DNA of 64,000 nucleotides from contig NC_086034.1 of assembly GCF_036323735.1 (NCBI RefSeq), forward strand, positions 41,229,439-41,293,438, in the 5' to 3' direction. Positions 52,671 to 64,000 of this stretch are shown one piece after another. A program made the translations under genes and the position numbers. The DNA is from Rattus norvegicus (taxonomy: Eukaryota > Chordata > Mammalia > Rodentia > Muridae). Numbering within the stretch: position 1 is the stretch's first letter; the number at the start of each line of letters is the position of its first letter. The notes under the pieces were generated by a model. That model had not been told where the DNA came from, ran no database searches, and was given only the letters and a program-made list of their open reading frames with translations.

Positions 52671-55600
52671 CTGTAGCAGGCTCTTGTAATATGCGTACTT
52701 CTAAAGATTTATCAAAATTTGGTGTGCCGAATCTGAGTAACATGGTAAATTCGGTTAGTTCCCAACAGGCCGCAGTAGTAATAAGTGGACTGTTCGGGAT
52801 ATAGAATAATTTTCACGAATGGAATCAAAATTTCTAGGCGAATTCAGTGAGTTCCCAATGGGACATGCTTGTATGAGTGTGCTTTTCAATATAAAGCAAC
52901 ATTTTAAGGAACGGAATCTAATTATCATGGTGAATTCAGTAGGTATGCAATAGGATTCGCATGTAATAAGCTTGTTATTCAAGATAGAGCAACGTTTTAA
53001 CGAACTGAAACACTGTTTCTTTGTGAATTCAGTTAGTTCCCAGTAGCAGGCTCTTGTAATATGCGTACATCTAAAGAATTATCAAAATTTGGTGAGCCGA
53101 ATCTGAGTAATATTGTGAATTCAGTTAGTTCCCAATAGGCCGCAGTAGTAATAAGTGGACTGTTCAGGATATAGAAAATTTTCACGAAAGGAATCAAAAT
53201 ATCTAGGCGAATTCAGTGAGTTCCCAATGGGACATGCTTGTATGAGTGTGCTTTTCACTATAGAGCAACATTTTAAGGAACGGTATCTAAGTATCATGGT
53301 GAATTCAGTAGGTTCCCAATAGGATTCGCATGTAATAAGCTTGTTATTCAAGATAGAGCAACGTTTTAACGAAGTGAAACACTGTTTTTTGTGAATTCAG
53401 TTAGTTCCAAGTAGAAGGCTCATATATTATGCCTACTTCTAAAGATTTATCAAAATTTGGTGAGCCGAAAATGAGTAACATGGTGAATTCGTTTAGTTCC
53501 CAATAGGCCGCAGTAGTAATAAGTGGACTCTTCGGGATATAGAAATATTTTCACGAATGGAATCAAAAAATCTAGGCGAATTCAGTGAGTTCCCAATGGA
53601 ACATGCTTCTATGAGTGTGCTTTTCAATCTAGAGCAACATTTTAAGGAACGGAATCTAAGTATCATGGTGAATTCAGTAGGTTCCCAATAGGATTCGCAG
53701 GTAATAAGCTGGTTATTCAAGATAGAGCAACGTTTTAAGGAACGGAAACACTGTTTCTCTGTGAATTCAGTTAGTTCCCAGTAGCAGGGTCTTGTAATAT
53801 GCGTACTTGTAAAGATTTATCAAAATTTGGTCCGCCGAATCTGAGTAACATGGTAAATTCGGTTAGTTCCCAATAGGCCGCAGTAGTAATAAGAGGACTG
53901 TTCGGGATATAGAAAAATTTTCACGAATGGACTCAAAATTTTTAGGCGAATTCAGTGAGTTCCCAATGGAAGATGCTTGTATGAGTGTGCTTTTCAATAT
54001 GTAACAACATTTTCAGGAACGGACTCTAAGTATCATGGTGAATTCAGTAGGTTCCCAATAGGATTCGCATGTAATAAGCTTGTTATTCAAGATAGAGCAA
54101 CGTTTTAAGGAACGGAAACACTGTTTCTCTGTGAATTCAGTTAGTTCCCAGTAGCAGGCTCTTGTAATATGCGTACTTCTAAAGATTTATCAAAATATGG
54201 TGTGCCGAATCTGAGTAACATGGTGAATTCGGTAAGTTCCCAATAGGCCGCAGTAGTAATAAGTGGACTGTTCGGGATATAGAAAAATTTTCACGAATGG
54301 AATCAAAATTTCTAGGCGAATTCAGTGAGTTCCCAAAGGGACATGGTTGTATGAGTTTGCTTTTCAATATGTAACAACATTTTAAGGAACGGACTCTAAG
54401 TATCATGGTGAATTCAGTAGGTTCCCAATAGGATTCGCATGTAATAAGCTTGTTATTCAAGATAGAGCAACGTTTTAAGGAACGGAAACACTGTTTCTCT
54501 GTGAATTCAGTTAGTTCCCTGTAGCAGGCTCTTGTAATATGCGTACTTCTAAAGATTTATCAAAATTTGGTGTGCCGAATCTGAGTAACATGGTGAATTC
54601 GGTTAGTTCCCAACAGGCCGCAGTAGTAATAAGTGGACTGTTCGGGATATAGAATAATTTTCACGAATGGAATCAAAATTTCTAGGCGAATTCAGTGAGT
54701 TCCCAATGGGACATGCTTGTATGAGTGTGCTTTTCAATATAAAGCAACATTTTAAGGAACGGAATCTAATTATCATGGTGAATTCAGTAGGTATGCAATA
54801 GGATTCGCATGTAATAAGCTTGTTATTCAAGATAGAGCAACGTTTTAACGAACTGAAACACTGTTTCTTTGTGAATTCAGTTAGTTCCCAGTAGCAGGCT
54901 CTTGTAATATGCGTACATCTAAAGAATTATCAAATATTGGTGAGCCGAATCTGAGTAATATTGTGAATTCAGTTAGTTCCCAATAGGCCGCAGTAGTAAT
55001 AAGTGGACTGTTCAGGATATAGAAAATTTTCACGAAAGGAATCAAAATATCTAGGCGAATTCAGTGAGTTCCCAATGGGACATGCTTGTATGAGTGTGCT
55101 TTTCACTATAGAGCAACATTTTAAGGAACGGTATCTAAGTATCATGGTGAATTCAGTAGGTTCCCAATAGGATTCGCATGTAATAAGCTTGTTATTCAAG
55201 ATAGAGCAACGTTTTAACGAAGTGAAACACTGTTTTTTGTGAATTCATTTAGTTACAAGTAGAAGGCTCAGATATTATGCCTACTTCTAAAGATTTATCA
55301 AAATTTGTTGAGCCGAAAATGAGTAACATGGTGAATTCGTTTAGTTCCCAATAGGCCGCAGTAGTAATAAGTGGACTCTTCGGGATATAGAAATATTTTC
55401 ACGAATGGAATCAAAAAATCTAGGCGAATTCAGTGAGTTCCCAATGGAACATGCTTCTATGAGTGTGCTTTTCAATATAGAGCAACATTTTAAGGAACGG
55501 AATCTAAGTATCATGGTGAATTCAGTAGGTTCCCAATAGGATTCGCAGGTAATAAGCTGGTTATTCAAGATAGAGCAACGTTTTAAGGAACGGAAACACT

Positions 55601-56366
55601 GTTTCTCTGTGAATTCAGTTAGTTCCCAGTAGCAGGGTCTTGTAATATGCGTACTTGTAAAGATTTATCAAAATTTGGTCCGCCGAATCTGAGTAACATG
55701 GTAAATTCGGTTAGTTCCCAATAGGCCGCAGTAGTAATAAGAGGACTGTTCGGGATATAGAAAAATTTTCACGAATGGACTCAAAATTTTTAGGCGAATT
55801 CAGTGAGTTCCCAATGGAAGATGCTTGTATGAGTGTGCTTTTCAATATGTAACAACATTTTAAGGAACGGACTATAAGTATCATGGTGAATTCAGTAGGT
55901 TCCCAATAGGATTCGCATGTAATAAGCTTGTTATTCAAGATAGAGCAACGTTTTAAGGAACGGAAACACTGTTTCTCTGTGAATTCAGTTAGTTCCCAGT
56001 AGCAGGCTCTTGTAATATGCGTACTTCTAAAGATTTATCAAAATATGGTGTGCCGAATCTGAGTAACATGGTGAATTCGGTTAGTTCCCAATAGGCCGCA
56101 GTAGTAATAAGTGGACTGTTCGGGATATAGAAAAATTTTCACGAATGGAATCAAAATTTCTAGGCGAATTCAGTGAGTTCCCAAAGGGACATGGTTGTAT
56201 GAGTGTGCTTTTCAATATGTAACAACATTTTAAGGAACGGACTCTAAGTATCATGGTGAATTCAGTAGGTTCCCAATAGGATTCGCATGTAATAAGCTTG
56301 TTATTCAAGATAGAGCAAAGTTTTAAGGAACGGAAACACTGTTTCTCTGTGAATTCAGTTACTTCC
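52671..56366. repeat. 1,848-bp higher-order repeat, two copies
   Basis: CTGTAGCAGGCTCTTG, rare against CAGTAGCAGG, occurs at 52,671 and 54,519, spacing 1,848 (five units less 2 bp). Further paired markers are GGTATGCAATAGG, AGAATAATTTTCACG, CACTATAGAGCAAC, AGTAGAAGGCTCA and GGTCCGCCGAATC. Copy 2 (54,519 to about 56,366) differs at a few bases only. The outer ends are approximate. Confidence 0.82.
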
Positions 56367-58670
56367 CAGTAGCAGGCTCTTGTAGTATGCGTACTTCTAA
56401 AGATTTATCAAAATTTGGTGTGCCGAATCTGAGTAACATGGTGAATTCGGTTAGTTCCCAATAGGCCGCAGTAGTAATAAGTGGACTCTTCGGGATATAG
56501 AAAAATTTTCACGAATGGAATCAAAATTTCTATTCGAATTCAGTGAGTTCCCAATGGGACATGCTTGTGTGAGTGTGCTTTTCAATATGTAACAACATTT
56601 TAAGGAACGGACTCTAAATATCATGGTGAATTCAGTAGGTTCCCAATAGGATTCGCATGTAATAAGCTTCTTATTCAAGATAGAGCAACGTTTTAAGGAA
56701 CGGAAACACTGTTTCTCTGTGAATTCAGTTAGTTCCCAGTAGCAGGCTCTTGTAATATGCGTACTTCTAAAGATTTATCAAAATTTGAAGTTCCGAATCT
56801 GAGTAACATGGTGAATTCGGTTAGTTCCCAATAGGCCGCAGTAGTAATAAGTGGACTGTTCGGGATATAGAAAAATTTTCACGAATGGAATCAAAATTTC
56901 TATTCGAATTCAGTGAGTTCCCAATGGGACGTGCTTGTGTGAGTGTGCTTTTCAATATGCAACAACATTTTAAGGAACGGACTCTAAGTATCATGGTGAA
57001 TTCAGTAGGTTCCCAATAGGATTCGCATGTAATAAGCTTGTTATTCAAGATAGAGCAACGTTTTAAGGAACGGAAACACTGTTTCTCTGTGAATTCAGTT
57101 AGTTCCCAGTAGCAGGCTCTTGTAATATGCGTACTTCTAAAGATTTATCAAAATATGGTGTGCCGAATCTGAGTAACATGGTGAATTCGGTTAGTTCCCA
57201 ATAGGCCGCAGTAGTAATAAGAGGACTGTTCGGGATATAGAAAAATTTTCACGAATGGACTCAAAATTTTTAGGCGAATTCAGTGAGTTCCCAATGGAAG
57301 ATGCTTGTATGAGTGTGCTTTTCAATATGTAACAACATTTTAAGGAACGGACTCTAAGTATCATGGTTAATTCAGTAGGTTCCCAATAGGATTCGCATGT
57401 AATAAGCTTGTTATTCAAGATAGAGCAACGTTTTAAGGAACGGAAACACTGTTTCTCTGTGAATTCAGTTAGTTCCCAGTAGCAGGCTCTTGTAATATGC
57501 GTACTTCTAAAGATTTATCAAAATATGGTGTGCCGAATCTGAGTAACATGGTGAATTCGGTTAGTTCCCAATAGGCCGCAGTAGTAATAAGTGGACTGTT
57601 CGGGATATAGAAAAATTTTCACGAATGGAATCAAAATTTCTAGGCGAATTCAGTGAGTTCCCAAAGGGACATGGTTGTATGAGTTTGCTTTTCAATATGT
57701 AACAACATTTTAAGGAACGGACTCTAAGTATCATGGTGAATTCAGTAGGTTCCCAATAGGATTCGCATGTAATAAGCTTGTTATTCAAGATAGAGCAACG
57801 TTTTAAGGAACGGAAACACTGTTTCTCTGTGAATTCAGTTACTTCCCAGTAGCAGGCTCTTGTAATATGCGTACTTCTAAAGATTTATCAAAATTTGGTG
57901 TGCCGAATCTGAGTAACATGGTGAATTCGGTTAGTCCCCAATAGGCCGCAGTAGTAATAAGTGGACTCTTCGGGATATAGAAAAATTTTCACGAATGGAA
58001 TCAAAATTTCTATTCGAATTCAGTGAGTTCCCAATGGGACATGCTTGTGTGAGTGTGCTTTTCAATATGTAACAACATTTTAAGGAACGGACTCTAAATA
58101 TCATGGTGAATTCAGTAGGTTCCCAATAGGATTCGCATGTAATAAGCTTCTTATTCAAGATAGAGCAACGTTTTAAGGAACGGAAACACTGTTTCTCTGT
58201 GAATTCAGTTAGTTCCCAGTAGCAGGCTCTTGTAATATGTGTACTTCTAAAGATTTATCAAAATTTGAAGTTCCGAATCTGAGTAACATGGTGAATTCGG
58301 TTAGTTCCCAATAGGCCGCAGTAGTAATAAGAGGACTGTTCGGGATATAGAAAAATTTTCACGAATGGAATCAAAATTTCTAGGCGAATTCAGTGAGTTC
58401 CCAATGGGACGTGCTTGTGTGAGTGTGCTTTTCAATATGCAACAACATTTTAAGGAACGGACTCTAAGTATCATGGTGAATTCAGTAGGTTCCCAATAGG
58501 ATTCGCATGTAATAAGCTTGTTATTCAAGATAGAGCAACGTTTTAAGGAACGGAAACACTGTTTCTCTGTGAATTCAGTTACTTCCCAGTAGCAGGCTCT
58601 TGTAATATGCGTACTTGTAAAGATTTATCAAAATATGGTGTGCCGAATCTGAGTAACATGGTGAATTCGG
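55711..58670. repeat. 1,480-bp (four-unit) higher-order repeat, two copies
   Basis: The order of variant units repeats with spacing 1,480. TTTGAAGTTCCGAATC occurs at 56,785 and 58,265 and again at 63,805, which is 5,540 further on. The TCTATTCGAATTCAG subunit A occurs at about 56,529 and 58,009 and again at about 63,549. The window therefore ends inside another copy of this variant order. Confidence 0.78.
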
Positions 58671-61600
58671 TTAGTTCCCAATAGGCCGCAGTAGTAATAA
58701 GTGGACTGTTCGGGATATAGAAAAATTTTCACGAATGGAATCAAAATTTCTAGGCGAATTCAGTGAGTTCCCAAAGGGACATGCTTGTATGAGTGTGCTT
58801 TTCAATATGTAACAACATTTTAAGGAACGGACTCTAAGTATCATGGTGAATTCAGTAGGTTCCCAATAGGATTCGCATGTAATAAGCTTCTTATTCAAGA
58901 TAGAGCAACGTTTTAAGGAACGGAAACACTGTTTCTCTGTGAATTCAGTTACTTCCCAGTAGCAGGCTCTTGAAATATGCGTACTTCTAAAGATTTATCA
59001 AAATTTGGTGTGCCGAATCTGAGTAACATGGTGAATTCGTTTAGTTCCCAATAGGCCGCAGTAGTAATAAGTGGACTCTTCGGGATATAGAAAAATTTTC
59101 ACGAATGGAATCAAAATTTCTAGGCGAATTCAGTGAGTTCCCAATGGGACATGCTTGTGTGAGTGTGCTTTTCAATATGTAACAACATTTTAAGGAACAG
59201 ACTCTAAGTATCATGGTGAATTCAGTAGGTTCCCAATAGGATTCGCATGTAATAAGCTTGTTATTCAAGATAGAGCAACGTTTTAAGGAACGGAAACACT
59301 GTTTCTCTGTGAATTCAGTTAGTTCCCAGTAGCAGGCTCTTGTAATATGAGTACTTCTAAAGATTTATCAAAATTTGGTGTGCCGAATCTGAGTAACATG
59401 GTGAAATCGTTTATTTCCAAATAGGCCGCAGTAGTAATAAGTGGACTGTTCGGGATATAGAAAAATTTTCAAGAATGGAATCAAAATTTCTAGGCGAATT
59501 CAGTGAGTTCCCAATCGGACATGCTTGTGTGAGTGTGTTTTTCAATATGTAACAACCTTTTTAGGAACGGACTCTAAGTATCATGGTGAATTCAGTAGGT
59601 GCCCAATAGGATTCGCATGTAATAAGCTTGTTATTCAAGATAGAGCAACGTTTTAAGGAACGGAAACACTGTTTCTCTGTGAATTCAGTTAGTTCCCAGT
59701 CGCAGGCTCTTGTAATATGCGTACTTCTAAAGATTTATCAAAATTTGGTGTGCCGAATCTGAGTAACATGGTGAATTCGGTTAGTTCCCAATAGGAGGCA
59801 GTAGTAATAAGTGGACTGTTCGGGATATAGAAAAATTTTCACGAATGGAATCAAAATTTCTAGGTGAATTCAGTGACTTCCCAGTGGGACATGCTTGTAT
59901 GTGTGTGCTTTTCAATATGTACAACATTTTAAGGCACGGACTCTAAGTATCATGGTGAATTCAGTAGGTTCCCAATAGGATTCGCATGTAATAAGCTTCT
60001 TATTCAAGATAGAGCAACGTTTTAAGGAACGGAAACACTGTTTCTCTGTGAATTCAGTTAGTTCCCAGTAGCACGCTCTTGTAATATGCGTAATTCTAAA
60101 GATTTATCAAAATTTGGTGTGCCAAATCTGAGTAACATGGTGAATTCGGTTAGTTCCCAATAGGCTGCAGTAGTAATAAGTGGACTGTTCGGGATATAGA
60201 AAAATTTTCACGAATGGAATCAAAATTTCTAGGCGAATTCAGTGAGTTCCCAATGGGACATGCTTGTATGAGTGTGCTTTTCAATATGTAACAACATTTG
60301 AAGGCACGGACTCTAAGTATCATGGTGAATTCAGTAGGTTCCCAATAAGATTCTCATGTAATAAGCTTGTTATTCAAGATAGAGCAACGTTTTAAGGAAC
60401 GGAAACACTGTTTCTCTGTGAAATCAGTTAGTTCCCAGTAGCAGGCTCTTGTAATATGCGTACTTCTAAAAATTTATCAAAATTTGGTGTGCCGAATCTG
60501 AGTAACATGGTGAATTCGGTTAGTTCCCAATAGGCCGCAGTTGTAATAAGTGGACTGTTCGGGATATCGTAAAATTATCACGAATGGACTCTAAATTTCT
60601 AGGCGAATTCAGTGAGTTCCAATGGGACATGCTTGTATGAGTGTGCTTTTCAATATGTAACAACATTAAGACACGGACTCTAAGTATCATGGTGAATTCA
60701 GTAGGTTCCCAATAGGATTCGCAGGTAATAAGCTTGTTATTCAAGATAGAGCAACGTTTTAAGGAACGGAAACACTGTTTCTCTGTGAATTCAGTTAGTT
60801 CCCAGTAGCAGGCTCTTGTAATATGCGTACTTCTAAAGATTTATCAAAATTTGGTGTGCCGAATCTGAGTAACATGGTGAATTCGGTTATTTCCCAATAG
60901 GCCGCAGTAGTAATAAGTGGACTGTTCGGGATATAGAAAAATTTTCACGAATGGAATCAAAATTTCTAGGCGAATTCAGTGAGTTCCCAATGGGACATGC
61001 TTGTATGAGTGTGCTTTTCAATATGTAACAACATTTTAAGGCACGGACTCTAAGTATCATGGTGAATTCAGTAGGTTCCCAATAGGATTCGCATTTAATA
61101 AGCTTGTTATTCAAGATAGAGCAACGTTTTAAGGAACGGAAACACTGTTTCTCTGTGAATTCAGTAGTTCCCAGTAGCAGGCTCTTGTAATATGCGTACT
61201 TCTAAAGATTTATCAAATTTGGTGTGTCGAATCTGAGTAACATGGTGAATTCGGTTAGTTCCCAATAGGCCGCAGTAGTAAGAAGTGGACTGTTCGGGAT
61301 ATAGAAAAATTTTCACGAATGGAATCAAAATTTCTAGGCGATTTCCGTGAGTTCCCAATGGGACATGCTTGTATGAGTGTTCTTCTCAATATGTAACAAT
61401 ATTAAGACACGGACTCTAAGTATCATGGTGAATTCAGTAGGTTCCCAATAGGATTCGCAGGTAATAAGCTTGTTATTCAAGATAGAGTAACGTTTTAAGG
61501 AACGGAAACACTGTTTCTCTGTGAATTCAGTTAGTTCCCAGTAGCAGGCTCTTGTAATATGCGTACTTCTAAAGATTTATCAAAATTTGGTGTGCCGAAT

Positions 61601-63092
61601 CTGAGTAACATGGTGAATTCGGTTAGTTCCCAATAGGCCGCAGTAGTAATAAGTGGACTGTTCGGGATATAGAAAAATTTTCACGAATGGAATCAAAATT
61701 TCTAGGCGAATTCAGTGAGTTCCCAATGGGACATGCTTGTATGAGTGTGCTTTTCAATATGTAACAACCTTTTTAGGAACGGACTCTAAGTATCATGGTG
61801 AATTCAGTTGGTTCCCAATAGGATTCGCATGTAATAAGCTTGTTATTCAAGATAGAGCAACGTTTTAAGGAACGGAAACACTGTTTCTCTGTGAATTCAG
61901 TTAGTTCCCAGTAGAGGCTCTTGTAATATGCGTACTTCTAAAGATTTATCAAAATATGGTGTGCCGAATCTGAGTAACATGGTGAATTCGGTTAGTTCCC
62001 AATAGGCCGCAGTAGTAATAAGTGGACTGTTCGGGATATAGAAAAATTTTCACGAATGGAATCAAAATTTCTAGGCGAATTCAGTGAGTTCCCAAAGGGA
62101 CATGGTTGTATGAGTTTGCTTTTCAATATGTAACAACATTTTAAGGAACGGACTCTAAGTATCATGGTGAATTCAGTAGGTTCCCAATAGGATTCGCATG
62201 TAATAAGCTTCTTATTCAAGATAGAGCAACGTTTTAAGGAACGGAAACACTGTTTCTCTGTGAATTCAGTTAGTTCCCAGTAGCAGGCTCTTGTAATATG
62301 CGTACTTCTAAAGATTTATCAAAATATGGTGTGCCGAATCTGAGTAACATGGTGAATTCGGTTAGTTCCCAATAGGCCGCAGTAGTAATAAGTGGACTGT
62401 TCGGGATATAGAAAAATTTTCACGAATGGAATCAAAATTTCTAGGCGAATTCAGTGAGTTCCCAAAGGGACATGGTTATATGAGTTTGCTTTTCAATATG
62501 TAACAACATTTTAAGGAACGGACTGTAAGTATCATGGTGAATTCAGTAGGTTCCCAATAGGATTCGCATGTAATAAGCTTGTTATTCAAGATAGAGCAAC
62601 GTTTTAAGGAACGGAAACACTGTTTCTCTGTGAATTCAGTTAGTTCCCAGTAGAGGCTCTTGTAATATGCGTACTTCTAAAGATTTATCAAAATATGGTG
62701 TGCCGAATCTGAGTAACATGGTGAATTCGGTTAGTTCCCAATAGGCCGCAGTAGTAATAAGTGGACTGTTCGGGATATAGAAAAATTTTCACGAATGGAA
62801 TCAAAATTTCTAGGCGAATTCAGTGAGTTCCCAAAGGGACATGGTTGTATGAGTTTGCTTTTCAATATGTAACAACATTTTAAGGAACGGACTCTAAGTA
62901 TCATGGTGAATTCAGTAGGTTCCCAATAGGATTCGCATGTAATAAGCTTGTTATTCAAGATAGAGCAACGTTTTAAGGAACGGAAACACTGTTTCTCTGT
63001 GAATTCAGTTAGTTCCCAGTAGCAGGCTCTTGTAATATGCGTACTTCTAAAGATTTATCAAAATATGGTGTGCCGAATCTGAGTAACATGGT

Positions 63093-63462
63093 GAATTCGG
63101 TTAGTTCCCAATAGGCCGCAGTAGTAATAAGTGGACTGTTCGGGATATAGAAAAATTTTCACGAATGGAATCAAAATTTCTAGGCGAATTCAGTGAGTTC
63201 CCAAAGGGACATGGTTGTATGAGTTTGCTTTTCAATATGTAACAACATTTTAAGGAACGGACTCTAAGTATCATGGTGAATTCAGTAGGTTCCCAATAGG
63301 ATTCGCATGTAATAAGCTTGTTATTCAAGATAGAGCAAAGTTTTAAGGAACGGAAACACTGTTTCTCTGTGAATTCAGTTACTTCCCAGTAGCAGGCTCT
63401 TGTAATATGCGTACTTCTAAAGATTTATCAAAATTTGGTGTGCCGAATCTGAGTAACATGGT
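63093..63462. repeat. representative 370-bp unit: A 93, B 92, C 93, D 92 bp
   Basis: GAATTC occurs at 63093, 63186, 63278, 63371 and again at 63463, giving subunits A 63093-63185, B 63186-63277, C 63278-63370 and D 63371-63462. Because 370 leaves remainder 1 when divided by 3, any reading frame changes from one unit to the next. The similar 75-codon open frames recurring on the - strand in this part of the array therefore cannot join into one protein and look like by-products of the repeat. Confidence 0.95.
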
Positions 63463-64000
63463 GAATTCGGTTAGTTCCCAATAGGCCGCAGTAGTAATAA
63501 GTGGACTCTTCGGGATATAGAAAAATTTTCACGAATGGAATCAAAATTTCTATTCGAATTCAGTGAGTTTCCAATGGGACATGCTTGTGTGAGTGTGCTT
63601 TTCAATATATAACAACATTTTAAGGAACGGACTCTAAATATCATGGTGAATTCAGTAGGTTCCCAATAGGATTCGCATGTAATAAACTTCTTATTCAAGA
63701 TAGAGCAACGTTTTAAAGAACGGAAACACTGTTTCTCTGTGAATTCAGTTAGTTCCCAGTAGCAGGCTCTTGTAATATGCGTACTTCTAAAGATTTATCA
63801 AAATTTGAAGTTCCGAATCTGAGTAACATGGTGAATTCAGTTAGTTCCCAATAGGCCGCAGTAGTAATAAGAGGACTGTTCGGGATATAGAAAAATTTTC
63901 ACGAATGGAATCAAAATTTCTAGGCGAATTCAGTGAGTTCCCAATGGGACGTGCTTGTGTGAGTGTGCTTTTCAATATGCAACAACATTTTAAGGAACGG

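Larger units (their letters stand above)
7522..64000. repeat. rat satellite I-type array, 370-bp unit (4 x 92/93 bp)
   Basis: The array is continuous to the end of the window, about 153 units of 370 bp with no other element seen inside. Each unit has four related subunits of 93, 92, 93 and 92 bp, each beginning at GAATTC and sharing an AGTTCCCAAT-type block about 10 bases in. Subunit A has the AGGCCGCA and GGGATATAGAAAAATTTTCA blocks. B has GGGACATGCTTGTATGAGTG. C has AGGATTCGCATGTAATAAG and ends with AAACACTGTTTCT. D has AGCAGGCTCT and GTACTT(T/C)(T/C)AAAGATTTATC. The 370-bp unit with 92/93-bp EcoRI subrepeats is the established structure of rat satellite I, found at rat centromeres. The species and family calls rest on that match and on the rodent L1/SINE flank. 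Confidence 0.96.
51821..64000. repeat. homogeneous HindIII-type satellite domain
   Basis: About 33 units sharing fixed differences from the left part of the array. Subunit C reads TAATAAGCTTGTTATTC (AAGCTT first at 51,861), with C/G variants TAAGCTTCTTATTC, and AAGCTGG where the site is lost. Subunit A reads CACGAATGG instead of CACGAACGG. D has CTCTTGTAATATGCGTAC and ATCTGAGTAACAT. C ends with CTGTTTCTCTGT. The 370-bp spacing is nearly exact from about 56,000 on. Units resemble each other more than units in the left domain do, which implies recent or continuing homogenisation. Confidence 0.9.

Noticed and set aside
60180..60230. CENP-B box in subunit A (GTTCGGGATATAGAAA)
   Set aside because: The NTTCGNNNNA half fits but the required CGGG half is absent (GAAA). 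Other TTCG sites in the unit, including ATTCGGCACA on the - strand, also fit only the first half, which is expected by chance.
52755..63698. Series of similar 74-76 codon open frames on the - strand, one per 370-bp unit (MNNKLITCESYWEPTEFTMI-type)
   Set aside because: They sit at the same place in each satellite unit, frames shift by one base per unit (370 = 3 x 123 + 1), and no known domain or initiation context is evident. They are by-products of the repeat.
7522..64000. CRISPR-like direct repeats
   Set aside because: Repeats are contiguous 92/93-bp satellite subunits without unique spacers, and the flank is mammalian.

Overview
This window is mammalian. It looks like a rat (Rattus) centromere-edge contig running from repeat-rich flanking DNA into a large tandem satellite array. 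About 56.5 kb (7,522-64,000) consists of a 370-bp repeat made of four 92/93-bp subunits, each starting at an EcoRI-type GAATTC. This is the known architecture of rat satellite I DNA. The flank carries rodent L1 3' ends and two old rodent SINE copies. No functional protein-coding gene, tRNA, rRNA or CRISPR array was found.

Layout, left to right. Positions 1-2,086: the 3' part of a 5'-incomplete L1 on the + strand, with a broken ORF2 and a G-rich 3' UTR. Positions 2,087-5,215: about 3.1 kb of non-satellite DNA with a degenerate B4-like SINE (about 3,190-3,525), a degenerate B3-like SINE (about 3,769-3,960) and a short C/AC tract; the rest is unassigned. Positions 5,216-7,521: a second L1 3' part on the - strand, cut off exactly where satellite begins. 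Positions 7,522 to about 12,002: a heterogeneous, diverged satellite edge. From about 12,003 to 51,820: satellite with nested segmental tandem duplications (units of about 2,218, 1,478, 4,136, 1,941 and 1,848 bp) inside a larger duplication of about 17 kb (18,191-35,400 and 35,401 to about 51,820). From about 51,820 to 64,000: a more homogeneous satellite subclass whose third subunit carries a HindIII-type AAGCTT in nearly every 370-bp unit, with 1,848-bp and 1,480-bp higher-order repeats.

Nothing here works as an operon or pathway. The biological content is the evolution of a centromeric array. Diverged repeats sit next to the flank, duplicated blocks lie in the middle, and the most uniform repeats lie farthest from the flank, so the more homogeneous (possibly active) centromere core probably lies to the right of the window. 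All repeat comparisons were made by eye. Block boundaries are good to tens of bases where I cite a precise offset and are otherwise approximate.
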